DNA from: Siphonodentalium dalli
Lineage: Eukaryota > Mollusca > Scaphopoda > Gadilida > Siphonodentaliidae
NCBI GenBank assembly: GCA_032622095.1
Contig: CP136069.1
Span: forward strand, 40,152,194 to 40,216,193
Reading direction: 5' to 3'
Length of the DNA: 64,000 nt
Positions 11,514-23,351 of this stretch are shown piece after piece. The notes below the pieces were generated by a model. The model was not told the origin of the DNA. It saw only the letters and a program-made list of their open reading frames with translations, and did no database searches. Both the position numbers and the translations under genes were made by a program. Position 1 is the first letter of the stretch. Each line of letters opens with the position of its first letter.

Positions 11514-12530
11514 TTATGTGCATGGTAAATCAGCTATTGCACATTTGCACCAGTTACAAGTTTGGGATTTGCAACAACACTTGATGAGTTCTGAACACAC
11601 AGCTGCAGCTTCTGGTAATGTAGTCCACAATGGTTTACATCCATGATCTTCAACTGTCCATTCCCAGTCATGCGGGCCATGTATTGGAATTGTTATGTCA
11701 TGACAAGTGTACCACAATCCTGCCTGGTATATGGCTCATTTCATATGCTGTATTAGGGCCCCTTTTGAGCGACAAGATTTGGAGAATTCTCTTCATATGC
11801 CTCGTTATCAGCAACTTTTGACAAACTTTATTATAATTAATGGTAATGAAACGTTCGAGTTCTTTGAAAATATATGAGGACGAATCTAGTTGAATAAAAG
11901 GTTGATTCGCCTATAGAAGAAATGTACATGTATCTGTGATAACGGGATAATATTTCCATGCTATCCAGAAACTTTTTCTGCCCTTTATATGAAAGAACAA
12001 AGTGGTATCAAAACCAGATATCGAATGAAAATTGGGTATGATAACAATTGTCATCGCCCAGAGCGGAAAATGTGCTGTTGTCATGGTACAATGTTTTAGC
12101 TTTTGTATCACCACCACTGTTAGCATCTGTAAACTTTGAAAACAGACCGATGACCATTACCAGGACATCTGTGTCAACAATCCGAACACGGATGGTCGTC
12201 AGCCCAAAAGAAAGCGCATGGATAATGTGCAGCGCAATTCTAATATCAGCTTCCTCCTGACAACAGTTTCTCAAGATTTACTAGGAAGAATTTGCTATTT
12301 TGAGAGTTGACGAACATTCTGTCACATTTAACACTTTATCATAATGTTCTGACGCATTACTTGTCAGGAATACAAAAAGTTCAAGCTTATTGTCAGAATG
12401 ACGGAGGAAGTCGTTCCATTTTTAAAAAATCTTAGTTTAGCCACTAACTTTTCGTCCAAGACCTATACCACGATTCTTATTAGTGCTGCCTTTTGTGCTG
12501 ACTTCAAGATACCTATCCCACACAACACAC
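11514..12530 (-). pseudogene. degenerate C-terminal part of an invertebrate transposon-borne gene family
   Basis: Reading the minus strand from 12530 down, pieces in different frames line up in the order I know for this multicopy family. They are WNDFLRHSDNKLELFVFL (about 12415-12360), EEADIRIALHIIHALSFG then VRIVDTDVLVMVIG (12256-12150), FHSISGFDTTLFFHIKGRKS (about 12030-11970), and a Cys-rich tail with WTTLPEAAAVCSELIKCCCK (11625-11555). Frameshifts and stops separate them, so it is broken. The family is common in invertebrate genomes. I do not know its biochemical function and give none. It lies inside the long-TIR element, next to an opposite-strand N-terminal piece. Confidence 0.6.
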
Positions 12531-12614
12531 ATGACATTAACACTTCTTAGTTTGTAGAGTAGAAACTTCATTGGTGACTGTGTAATCATTAAAAGTACAT
12601 GTAGGCACAATTAT

Positions 12615-13301
12615 ATGCACAAGAACGCCTCCATCAAATATCTTGCACGTACTTCCAATATTTTATTTCTTGTAATAGTGTGTTCAAACAACATTTGGGC
12701 AGTTCAAAAAACCCGAAATCGCTTCTCCGCTATTCCAAACAATCAAGTGCAGGAACAGGAGAACATCAAATTGAAAGGAAATGGAGGGTTGATAGGTTTA
12801 AAAGAGAGCTCATCGACAATAACGAGATGGCTAGAACTCCCCGAACCAGACATGTTTTTCTCTCATGAGAGTCGGCTATTTCCCCCGCCTTATCAACGGG
12901 AGATAAATTCACGGGGACACAATCTGATTTGCTGGGATGTATCCGGGAAGCAATTGGAGATATATCGGACCCACCTAAAAATGTTCAGTGCAAGATATTT
13001 GATGGAGGCGTTCTGTGGATATGATTGTACCTGCGATATAGTATCTACTTTTAATGATTATGCCCAGTCACTCATGAAGTTTCTACTCTACAGACTAAGA
13101 AGTGTTACTGTCATATATATGTGGTGTGGGACATATGAAACGAGCTGCCTACCAGGTAGGATTGTGGTACACTTGTCATGCCAAGCTGGAGCTGTGTGCT
13201 CAGAACTCATTAAGTGTTGTTGCAAATCACAAACGCTGATTTACCATACACAGAGTTATGTAGATGTAATTGTGTTCTTAAAATATTTGTTCAACGTATA
13301 A
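12615..13301 (+). pseudogene. N-terminal part of the same transposon-borne family, rearranged
   Basis: A 228-codon open frame. Its middle reads AVQKTRNRFSAIPNNQVQEQ, then ENIKLKGNGGLIGLKE, then a TRWLELPEPD-type stretch. This matches the conserved 'QKT.N.FS.IP.DQ..EQ.N...KG.GG..GL..N...L.RW' block that I know from the same multicopy family. Toward its end the frame also carries GAVCSELIKCCCKSQT, a second copy of the Cys-rich tail found on the minus strand at about 11560-11610. The tail has therefore been duplicated and inverted relative to the rest. The frame is open but the protein is incomplete and shuffled, so I call a pseudogene rather than a gene. Confidence 0.55.
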
Positions 13302-13311
13302 ACACAGGCAG

Positions 13312-14745
13312 CGGTGATTATAACATGACAATCTATGAGTTGCTATCTATCGGTATTATCAGTCTGTGAACATTATAGTTATATAACATAACAAACATGA
13401 ATTTAAGAACACAGCATAAACAAAGATAGGCCATCTTTATGTGTATTATTGATTGACAATTTAAAGTTGTGACCTGAAATGCATATCTATATATACACCC
13501 CTCTTGAATGCTAGATTACATAAGTCAATGATATTGGGTCAAATATATCCATTAATGGTATTATAGATTCTTTATTTTTATTTTATTTCACCAAAACATT
13601 ACATGTATATACCCTTATATGTGTTGTATATATATTCGATGTTCATTTTCGAAACTTTTATGACCGCATATTGTATATTATTGCATATTGCCATTCTATT
13701 GGTTGAACATATTTGAAATGATCAAATAAATTGTTATTAGGCATACAATTGTTAATTTCAACAGTATACTGACAATGAGATTGTTAATTATAATATATGA
13801 CGAATTGCGATCGACAAACTCACTTTATAAGATTTAACCAAAGATTTATTGAATCCTTACAACAAGTCACATATTTGTGATTTTTGGGGTGAGGTATAAC
13901 ATAAACCAAGTTTTCTGAAACGTTGTTACATATTAAACACATACAATGTATTCATCGTGTTCAGTATATATGTCCGAAACATATAAGACCGAACATTGTG
14001 AACTATCGCAAATATCCTATGAGTAAATGACCATTTATTGGACCAAAATATTTGAAATGAAGAGGATTTTCTTACAAAATTGCATATGTTTTGTCGAAAA
14101 AGATGTTATATTTCAACTTTGGTCATTGTGTATGTAATTTCCATTGCAGTATTTAGAAATGTGATCAAATAGTCTCCTTTATAGATTCTCATCCATGTTC
14201 TATCGGATGCTTATCACAAAAACAATATTTCATGATTTCTTGGGTGAGGGGTAACATAATCCAAAATTTCTAAAATACGGTTAAGAATGTGTCCTCGATA
14301 TTGTATGTTTTGATAAGAGTATACATGTCCAAAAATGCTATGACCTTAACCTTTGATCTACACTGAAACATTTTTGAGAAATTGTCTGTTTATTATTCCG
14401 AAATAATTGAAACGAGAATGATTATATGACAAAATTGCATGTTTTTGGTACAAAAAGTGATAAATTTCCAAATTGATCAGCCTGGGTTGCTACTATCTTC
14501 AAAATATGACAATGTCAGGTTGAATGACGCCTTTATTATGCATGCGTCTCAAATTTTATACCAGTTGGAACGTCAGAGTGAAATAATGATTGAATTTGAC
14601 CGCCATCTTGGATTTATACTGGAAACAAGGGTTAATATTGATCAGAAACCTGTTTCTAGTTCACTTTCTGAAAGAGCACACCTAACTTGACAAAATATAA
14701 AAAAATGGCACTTTTGGCCAGTCCGTTCCAACAAAAATGCTAAGT
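13312..14745 (-). repeat. right terminal inverted repeat of the long-TIR element
   Basis: Inverted counterpart of 8690-10173. It begins cggtgattataacatgacaa and ends cttttggccagtccgttcc plus gctaagtcact. Confidence 0.8.
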
Positions 14746-14754
14746 CACTACACT

Positions 14755-14935
14755 AATATGAATTGCATGTACCTTTGCACTGGCATTTTACACAAATCGT
14801 GACGTTGTTCTTGCGTCACCTCGCTGACGATCTATGTCAGCTACTGAATTTGTGCTATTGATGTGAATCAGTATGAGAATCTGATGAAGACCAAACCATA
14901 CTTCAGATTGTTGTGGAGACAGAATGTTATCTCCC
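14755..14935 (+). repeat. segmental duplication, copy 2, right part
   Basis: Homology to copy 1 resumes here (cttgcgtcacctcgctgacg, gatgaagaccaaaccatact) and continues to the junction with the following MITE. Together with 7922-8066 it reconstructs the site before insertion of 8067-14754. Confidence 0.8.
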
Positions 14936-15115
14936 ATAGGTCGCCTTGCATATATAAGAGAATACATTGGCCTAACAATATTTACCTTGACCTTGTAAGC
15001 CAGAGCATTCTCTTATATTTGCGGCTCCCTATGGGAGACTCGCATATATAAGAGAACGCACTGGCACAGGATATTTAATGCTGCACCAGCACAGCTCCCA
15101 TCATGAAAGGGTTAA
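14936..15115 (+). mobile_element. TTAA MITE, type I, 5'-truncated
   Basis: Starts inside the first core (cataggtcgccttgcatata) and ends catcatgaaagggTTAA. The second core is intact. Confidence 0.75.
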
Positions 15116-15241
15116 CTTACCGGGTAAATGGAGATTTGATACCTGACTTTCTCTAAACGGACCGACAAAAAATTGACATCCAGTAATCAAATCATGTACC
15201 CCAATGTTGCCAGAGATAATGATTTTATGGTGCTGGACATT

Positions 15242-15335
15242 TGCATAATGATGTCCCCAGAGGGCAAATTTTGTGACTCTACCCCCACATAGTGGGCTAT
15301 CATCACTAAATTCACCTTCAGGAACCTCATTCTGC
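15242..15335. mobile_element. palindromic MITE, 'gcagaatgaggtcc' family
   Basis: Ends gcataatgatgtccccagag and ggaacctcattctgc. Slightly decayed. Confidence 0.65.
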
Positions 15336-15483
15336 TGGTATAAGCTGAGGTACGCCTGGCTACAACCTTAAATTTGGTGTGGTTGTCACGGTATCCTCAC
15401 ATTGATTCACATAAATCAGACGACTTTTGTTTGATGGCAGATGCATATGTTGATCAAGCCTAAATTTAGTGTACCTGACATTT

Positions 15484-15578
15484 GTAGAATGAGGTCCCCA
15501 GAGGATCAATTTAGTGATGATATCCCGTAAATTGGGCTAGCATCACCGAATTCAATCCCTCTGGGGACCTTCTTCTGC
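15484..15578. mobile_element. palindromic MITE, 'gcagaatgaggtcc' family
   Basis: Ends tagaatgaggtccccagagg and ggggaccttcttctgc. The flank at 15582-15700 is an inverted copy of 6447-6570, so the MITE is part of a longer repeat. Confidence 0.65.
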
Positions 15579-15849
15579 TTAGGTCTCATCTTCTAGGAAG
15601 TATCTATAGTCTCAAATTAACAATGTTTTTAGTTACTTTTCCCCTTCTGTTCAGTTTCTGTGTCCCCTAACTTGCAGAAGATAAAATGCAAAATCAAGGT
15701 GACTACTGGGTGATCATCAACAACTTCAACTGGGGAACCTTATTGTGATCCTGTGGGGACCTTATTCTGCAAATGTCAGACACACTAAATTCAGACTTGG
15801 GCAGATGCATATGTTGATGTTTTAAAGCAACCATCCTTATGATTTTCAG

Positions 15850-16008
15850 TTGATGGTGGATGTATTCATATGGGATCCAACACAAATTTCCAGCATGGAT
15901 TCAGCTCTCAGAATACTAAAACTAAACAACCAATGGAGCGACTGTTAGGACTCTACAGTCCTACAACCATCGCTTGTGGGGATTCCATAACATTCTGCAT
16001 CACAGATG
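15850..16008 (+). CDS. RCC1–dsRBD gene, second visible exon (RCC1 blade)
   Basis: Acceptor tatgattttcag ends at 15849 and donor gtaagt starts at 16009. Length is 159 nt, phase 1 to phase 1. It encodes one complete RCC1 blade: DGGCIHMGSNTNFQHGF at the start and TTIACGDSITFCITD at the end, the usual 'DG.l..wG.N..gQlG ... ia.G..ht..lt' pattern with Ser in place of the usual His. An ATG inside the exon (the HMGSN Met) is not needed as a start, because the frame stays open to the acceptor and joins the exon at 6094 in phase. The intron before it is 9.6 kb. Confidence 0.85.
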
Positions 16009-16097
16009 GTAAGTTCCACATCCACAGCCCGACAGTGGTTCCTTATAATAAACACCTAAAAAAAAGTAACTCTCCCTCATAAATAACCTGTATCTCC

Positions 16098-16330
16098 GTC
16101 AAAGTTATCTTGCCCACTGAACTATATGGTATATTCCCCAATTAACTAGGAAGGGTTAACAAACCCCTGAGTTGAAAACTGTACGAAAATTCTATGGTAC
16201 ATTTTATCATGGTTCATGACCTCCTGTATCTGACCACGTGATCTCCAAACGATATAAACTCGAAGCCATGTCAATATTCTCCCACTTTTTTTCCCTAGTT
16301 GACTACTGGAGGGACACAAAGCAAAGTGTT
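16098..16330 (-). repeat. inverted copy of the 20.9-21.2 kb repeat
   Basis: Contains agttatcttgcccactgaac, accatatagttca in inverse, and tggttcatgacctcctgta, all of which recur in reverse orientation at 20927-21200. Confidence 0.7.
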
Positions 16331-16339
16331 GACAGTTTT

Positions 16340-18440
16340 TTGTGTTATACAAAAAACATTATTTCCTTTGATTGTTATTGCTTTTGTGCAGTTGACACAA
16401 GACTATGCCGATAAACAATAATGGCATCTGTCCATAAATTGGCATAATATTTGTCGCCGAAAGGCAGAAGAATAGATGCACATTGGGATATGACTAAAGA
16501 TGCTCATCTTTATACCAAGAATCTATTGCATACATGTGCAATTCTATGGTCCAAGCGAAGGCGCCACGTGCTCTGGCGTGTGCGATAACGGTATCACGAA
16601 ATTAGGTGACTTACTTTCGGCCGTCTGACGGCTTTGTCGCTACAATGTTTATTTATACTATGAGAGTCGTCGTCTGGTGTACAACTGACGGAAGCAGTAT
16701 TTAACTCTTGTGAAATAGGATTGAAATATGCATACATCCTGAATGTAAAATTGCACTTGTTAAATTTTTCAACTTAATAATATTGTCATTATTGATATTG
16801 TGTTAAAAATTGATATCGTGCAAACCAAGCCTATCCAAGGTTATTTGACAGTCACAATCGAATATCTTATTGTCGTTAGTCGCCACAGCCAAGGTGCTTA
16901 TCAACATAACACAAAATAACAGGTGTATTTTTGGTTGTGAAACAGACATGACGGGTGTTGACAGTGCAATCACTCTAAAAAGTCTAAATACCTTCTCAGG
17001 ACAAGGACTGCTACACGATGTAAGACCAGGTACAGAAGATCTCCTTCCCTGTAGCTCCCCTAGAGATGCTTTTCTCCTCGTTTCGAGGGTCACGCTGCCT
17101 CTGAGACCTGGACACTAGAGAATAGTGGTCTCCTCTTTGGCTTAGAAACTCGGGGCGATAGTTACCTCAAACAAGGATCTGGAGGGGCACCCCATCCATC
17201 CACCAATAGTGGGCTCCTTGGACTATCGTACGGGACGTCAATCTGCTTCCTCGGGCCGACTGTTGGCGGGTTGGCGTGCCCAGGTACGGCCATGGCTTCT
17301 CATCTAACATTTGAACCACGCCGTCCATCGCTACAAGTCACCATTTTGGGGTTAGCACCGCTGGGGGTTCGCCCTGGCCCTATTATCATCCTATATGCCT
17401 TCGGTCCCTGCTGGGCTTGGGCTGGGGCCGAAAATTTCCAAACATGCTTCCTCCTTGTTGCCAACTCCATGTCTGTGGGCCTGGAATTCCAGTTACTGGC
17501 CGCCTTCTGATCAACAGCAGCCAGTACCTTCGAGTTTGAGTCCTAATGCACAAGAATTTGTTCCCCGATGCCGTTCGAGGCATGCTTCGGATACTGCCCC
17601 TCCTAACAACCCATCGCCAGTTCGGACGGATGGAGATCGGGACGAGCTGTAGCTCCACCCCCGAGGTGAAAAGGCTTTGGACATACATGCGCTCACAAGG
17701 GAGCTCAGATAGTTGTTCAGGGTTCTCTGATGCAGCCATTATTCTCGTATTGTGCAGAGTTCAACTCCTTGCTTTATAAGTTGTTGTTTCTTTCGACCTG
17801 CGAGGTCATTGTCATTGCTGGAATAGAGTGTCGCCTGTGTCGCTAGTCTTCATGAATAATCTTTGGATGATTGGTCAGTCATATCAGTAAGGGCGGTAAT
17901 GATACACTGGGTCACTATATGAATCGCGACCGTTAACATTCTTGACTTTAATACCACCTCTGGTTGAAAAATACCCATATATAGGTATCAAGAATATCTT
18001 GTAAATATGGTACATGTGGGTTATATATTTTATGAGGGTGCATCCGCATATTTTTATCCGCAAGTTGCATTCAATTCAAACTACAATTCAGTCTCGTAGT
18101 TAAATAGTAACTATATGAGTCCATTATACATACTAAACAGATGCTCATCTTCAGAAAGCAGCTGATTTCCTCTCATCACGATTCACATTACTCAATGCAA
18201 TACACATTCTCATAATCAGGAAGTTATCCTTGATCAGTCTGTTGGGACGACTATTGGATTTAATTACATGATTTTGTGACATGGTCTCGGCAGTTGAAGT
18301 GAGGTCTATATCAGCCATCCCACTCGGGGCTTAATGAGCGACACAGCGTTGTCAGACTTCTGTGATACCGGCCTTTGGGTCTAATATGTAATTCTTCTTA
18401 TTGGCACTGTTGTCAGTACACAATGGTTAATATATTAATA
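16340..18440. other. decayed, locally GC-rich sequence; partly an unidentified repeat
   Basis: From about 17160 to 17520 the sequence is GC-richer and related to 18555-18800. Shared phrases are ggaggggcaccccatcc, a variant of tgggggt-cgcc-tggtct, tgggctgg-gcc and ccaactccatg. Overlapping open frames on both strands (17386-17739 and others) are mutually inconsistent and match no family I know. The related pair suggests remains of a retroelement, but I cannot show which. Nothing is recognised in the rest. Confidence 0.35.
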
Positions 18441-20066
18441 ATGGTGTGCGCACTTCATACAGACAGAAGAAGATCCTTGCCAGATGCTTCCCCTCGTGCG
18501 AGATATTCACTAGTTTTGGGTGTAGGATGCCAGATCATATGATCCGCCCACTGGATTCGCAATCGGAGGGGCACCCCATCCGTCCCAGAAGGGGTACCTT
18601 GAACCATCGACCCATCGGGGATCAGCCAGAAGAGCAAGAGTGGTTGGGGGTGCGCCTTGGTCTCTGTATTTCACTTCCTACCTGCCATCTGTTTCTGCTG
18701 GTTTTGGGCTGGTGCCACAATCGTGGTGCCTGTTTCTCACATTTTTTCATTCTCCAACTCCATGACATAGGGATCTTGGTTCCTGGCTGCCTTCAGGTCA
18801 TGGATACAGTGGCCTGTGATTTCTCAGTTGGGTTTAACTTTAGAGCTGGCCGGTATTTCAACATATTGAATATCATCATGATGGAAATGCAAAGCCTTAT
18901 TGGAACCATGAGTAAATTATATCTCAACGCCAGGCTCCAAAATACGTTTACTTTTGTGAGAATCAACTGCTGCATCAAGTTAGTCATACAGCACTGAACT
19001 TTGAAAAGTTTCGCGAGAATCATTACGAGAATCGTTTTGGTGATTCTCATTGAATCTTAAGGCTTGCATCCACTTGTTGAATACTTTAGCGGACAGCTGA
19101 TTAGAAGTAGCCTTTCTCGGTTACTCTGATTTTTTCTCGTACCATTCTCTTATCAATGACACGAGACACATTGACAGCGACGGTGGTATTTTGGGGCTTC
19201 ATTTAGACCAATAAATTGTTGAATGACGGCTCATGGTCCTTAATGTTCACATGCCAATGAGGTCATTCCACGAATAGATTACTCCTTTACTTCCTGGTTA
19301 TACAGTAAACGCTACATTTTCTATCTCTCATTTAACATGTGATTTCACGTTATCTTTTTCGAAAGAAAAATAGTTTTTAGTAACAACCTTATATCGCAAT
19401 GTTATTTGGGACAAAATCACCGTTTCATTTTTAGTAAACGCTAATACTACACGGCCCTATTTAAATCTCCATTAGTGGGTCATCTTGGCACATTTGATTC
19501 TTCTGGTGCTTTACGAAAGCAGCATTGCAGGGTGTTCTGTCATCAAAGGGAATCTAGGTTTCTTACAAATTTTCTTTTTGTTCCAAATTACATGTATGGT
19601 TCACTATATGTCAGAAGTGTGACAGGCTACTATTCAACTTTCTTCTGGCTATCTTACAGGGTTTGTGCAATCAACTATTTCGCCGGGAATCTGTTCCCGG
19701 TCACTAGTAAAGATTATCGGTCAACGATATCAAAATCCTTTATAGACAAGGGCATATCATGGATTAGTGGGTGTCTGGGCCCTTTTTGATCTTGCAGCTG
19801 TTTTTTCATCACGCTACATGTAGATCTCGTACTAGGACACTGCCCCCCTCAAGAATTGATTTTGGGATTGGTTCTATAGTTTTTATAGGGGTCTCCTTTA
19901 TAATTTGAGGCCTTTGCCTCTGGTTATTTCTTCATGTCCCTTATAAGACTGTTTTTTCCTTATTGTCTTTGTCTCCACAGGGATTAGCCCGTTAAATGCA
20001 TTATTTCGCAATCAGACAGTATTTTTCTTTTTCTATTCCATCAGGAAATAGATATTTCTTCCCTTC
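18441..20066. other. second decayed copy of the GC-rich repeat, then unassigned sequence
   Basis: 18555-18800 is the diverged partner of 17175-17510. The 183-codon frame at 18446-18997 runs across this repeat and into AT-rich DNA and is not supported as a gene. From 19000 to 20066 nothing is recognised. Confidence 0.35.
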
Positions 20067-20092
20067 CAGGGGGGGGGGGGGGGGTGGGGGTG
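20067..20092. repeat. poly-G tract
   Basis: A run of about 18 G, one T, then five more G. Likely length-unstable and prone to assembly error. Confidence 0.8.
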
Positions 20093-20334
20093 TTGTACAT
20101 TCCTTATCCAACAAGTATTCAGCTGATGCATTGATAGCTCTAAGCTCCGAAGGGGAGGTAATCTCCGTCTACATCTTTCTGAAACTATCTACTTTACTTG
20201 CAGGATCTTCAATCCAAGTCATGACTATTTGTTTCGTTTGGGCCCTCTGGTAGCTGGCCAACATGTATTAGTCTTATAGTGTAATTACATACATTGGCTT
20301 ATGGTGTGATATCTCATATATATTTTGAAGACCT

Positions 20335-20815
20335 CTGTCTGTTTGTCTGTTTGTCTGTCTGTCTGTCATTTATACAAATCTACGATTCTCGACCGATCGG
20401 GATGAAACTTGGTACGTGTGTGTAGTTTGACCAGGTGGTCGACGTTGTCGTATTGGCGAGCCCGTGCGGCCCCCGCTTCGCGCATGCGCAGACGAGATCT
20501 CGGAAACGGGTGGAGCTATCGACTTGAAATTTGCTATGTGAATGTATCTTGCCCCGGATACGAATTTTATCGGGTCGCCGCGCCCGTGCGACGCCAGCTT
20601 CGTGCATGCGCAGATGAGATCTCAGAAACGGGTGGAGCTATCGACTTGAAATTTGCTATGTGAATGTATCTTGCCCCGGATACAAATTTTATCGGGTCGC
20701 CGAGCCCGTGCGACGCCAGCTTCGCGCATGCGCAGACCAGATCTCGGAAACGGGTGGAGCTATCGACTTGAAATTTGGTTTTTGAATAGCCCGGACAACG
20801 TCGGGCTCATCGGCT
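20335..20815 (+). repeat. GTCT microsatellite followed by about 2.7 copies of a 120-bp tandem
   Basis: A (gtctgttt)n lead-in at 20335-20367 is followed by copies of gcgcatgcgcagacgagatc, cgggtggagctatcgacttg and tgccccggatac spaced 120 bp apart (20480, 20600, 20720). It ends near 20815 with gcccggacaacgtcgggct. The organisation (gtct lead-in, GC-rich units, 'gggctcatcggctag' end) resembles the 'ctagctggtggacccgactt' repeats at 50.2 and 55.1 kb. Confidence 0.8.
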
Positions 20816-20926
20816 AGTTGTATATATTGTAGGTTATCAGGTCAATCCAGTTCTTTGATTGAGGTGCATAGAGGTTTTTATTTTTCCTCGTGGCCTCCAC
20901 CTGCCAGAAAATTCTATATTATACCA

Positions 20927-21270
20927 TATAGTTCAGTGGGCAAGATAACTTTGACGGAGATACAATATTTTTCAAAATAAGTAAAATATATATCTCCCAG
21001 AAGTATCTTGCCCACTGAGCTCCCTCCCAGGGTTTTCGCACCCACCACGCTCATGAGGAATGTCCTACTGGGGGGAAAAACGTGGGAGAATATTGCCATG
21101 GCTTCGAGTGTATATCGTTAGGAGATCACGTGGTCAGATTACAGGAGGTCATGAACCATGATAAATTGTATGTTAACCCTTCCTAGTTAATTGGGGAATA
21201 TACCATATAGTTCAGTGGGCAAGATACTTCTAGGAGATATATATTTTACTTATTTTGAAAAATATTGTAT
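20927..21270. mobile_element. hairpin MITE pair, 'catatagttcagtgggcaag' family
   Basis: 20927-21023 is a hairpin with arms catatagttcagtgggcaag and gtatcttgcccactgagc around an AT-rich loop. 21197-21270 repeats the left arm and loop. The segment between them includes tgaaccatgataaattgtat and is the inverse of 16120-16300. Confidence 0.65.
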
Positions 21271-22299
21271 CTCCTATATTATTCGTCCGATCACGTTGAA
21301 AATTTGAAGGAATTGAGAACACATGGTAAATGAAGTACATTGTGGGAGCCAATTATTCCGACGATTTTCTAACCTTCTGAATGTTGCTTAATTAGAGAAA
21401 TGTCATTTTCCAAAATCACACTTTTAACTTGGATGCTCAACATTATTGGGTGTTAATGTGTTAAATGCATGATCAGTGGTTAAGTGTCACCGGCCTTATT
21501 ACTGCGGGGAATTTTCTTGTACTTGACCAGTTGTAAATATGTAGGAATTTAAGAGCATGATTTTGACCTACCCCCATGGCTGGTCCACTGCATTCACTCG
21601 AAATGACCCCTGACCTTTATGGCAGAACCAAAAAGTGTCATCGCCATCAATTTGTTGAAGGCAAACAACCCTGCATATTTCCGCTAAAGGAAGCCGTTCA
21701 CACTGAACTATATGGATATATGTCCTGCGTTTGTAAACCATAGTAGAAAAGGGGTTACCTTTTTGTGGTCGCCTACGATCCCTCGCGGTCTTCAGTGGCT
21801 TGCTCGGAATCAGTCACGCATGCGCAGTCCCAATATAACCGATTGAATTCGTCAGTTTATTTTCTGCTACGAACCGAACGGGAGTATTTTTCCGAATTTG
21901 TCGTTTAACAACTAGACAACAAATTCAATTTATCGATACAATAATTACTGGTCGCCTACGCGTTAGTTTTTAGAATTATTGTTTCGGATTCACAGACCGT
22001 TTCGCTTCAAACATACAAATTGTCCGGGTTTTCGACAGGCGGCGGACTTAAAAATTTTCGAATATGAAAATCGACATTTCGCCATAATCAGCCGCCATTT
22101 CAAGGCCTTACGAGGCGCATAGATTATTGTGAGCAATTCATCTATGTAATTATTGTAGAACCTATAAGGTATGATATAATTTGTCAGATATAAATGCCAC
22201 GTGATTCGCTACCGGAAATCTCCTAATTTCGTGGGAATTTATTTAAGCGTGGACATTTATTTAGCAATAATTACCATCGCTACTGACGCTATCTATCAT

Positions 22300-23060
22300 A
22301 ATGTTATGAACAACATTCTTTCTCATAATACTTTGTTGTTTTATGGTTCAATACAACTGATCCAGATGTGTTGGTCACATTTGAACTTAAAGTTGATTAC
22401 AATTTACATCTGGGTTTATTGACAGAGATTGATATTGGACAAGTGTTATAATTCTGTTCATGGTTTGATTCTCGTAACGGAGCATCACCTTCAATGTAAC
22501 AATCTCAGCCATGTGCTAGCGGACCGGGGATCGCACCCTGGTCAGGGTATTCTGACAGAAATCAGAACTCAGTCCGATACCAAGTTTGTCAGGCTAACAA
22601 GTCCCATTCGAGATTACTGAATAAAATCCGAATGCAAATGCCGACTTTCCTCATTACAACACTTGTTCAGGTATGTTGTCGTGGGTGCACTACGCTGTGC
22701 GATCGGGTGTGGACAATAAAAACTTAATGGCTGACCCATGTACACACCTAGGTGTGTGCATGTTACAGAACACTACTGGAGTCACTAGATCTCATCAAAA
22801 CAACATGCTTTCACAAAATACTTTGTGTTTTCTGTTTTAATACTGTCACACATGTCTCCTATGATTTAGATGTGTTGGTCGACGCTTGAAGTTATCAGAA
22901 AAATAATGACTGTCGTCGTACTAAGATTCGTTGGTGTCATTAATTTCAGACAGGGATTGACATCTGACAGGAGTCAGAATTCTGTTGAGTACATGATTCG
23001 ATTCTCGTACAGTGCTTCAACTTCACTGTCAAATTTTGAACTGCTAGCATTTAATGATTG
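22300..23060 (+). repeat. diverged tandem duplication of about 490 bp
   Basis: 22303-22560 (aacaacattctttctcata, gatgtgttggtcacatttga, gattctcgtaacgg) is related to 22798-23030 (aacaacatgctttcacaaa, gatgtgttggtcgacgcttg, gattctcgtacagtgc). Both sit inside the 21.3-27.0 kb element. The frame 22870-23190 is not recognised. Confidence 0.5.
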
Positions 23061-23291
23061 CAAGCATGACACTAAAATTAATCGTGATGACAGTTTCACT
23101 ATTGTCTCAATTCCAGATTTTAGTTATTATTCTGAATTGTATCCAAAATTAACCCATCCTTTCAAAATTGCTGGGTTGTTTCTCGACTAAATGGTGTCTC
23201 CTTCCGGAATACAAACATAATTGCTTTCCTTCCTGTGTAGGTTTACCGAAAAGAAGCGGTGGGGGCTGGGTTACTACGATTCTGGATATGG

Positions 23292-23351
23292 CTCTAATTG
23301 GGACACAAAATTACAAATCATCTCTAATTGGGACACAAAATTACAAATCAT
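23292..23351. repeat. two perfect 30-bp tandem units
   Basis: The unit starting ctctaattgggacacaaaat occurs at 23292 and 23322 without a mismatch, so this is a recent duplication. Confidence 0.9.

Larger units (their letters stand above)
8690..14745. mobile_element. composite element with 1.4-1.5 kb terminal inverted repeats
   Basis: The left arm (about 8690-10173) and the right arm (about 13312-14745) are inverted copies over their whole length. Outermost shared sequence: agtgacttagc, then ttggaacggactggcc. Innermost shared sequence: cgatag/caactcatagattgtcat. The interior of about 3.1 kb holds a nested TIR element (10214-11491) and two oppositely oriented fragments of one transposon-borne gene family. 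I could not define a target-site duplication, partly because the 8540-8683 hairpin abuts the left end. Confidence 0.8.

Noticed and set aside
18446-18997. 183-codon plus-strand frame
   Set aside because: Covers a decayed repeat and then AT-rich DNA. The related copy at 17175-17510 does not keep the same frame open, and no family is recognisable.
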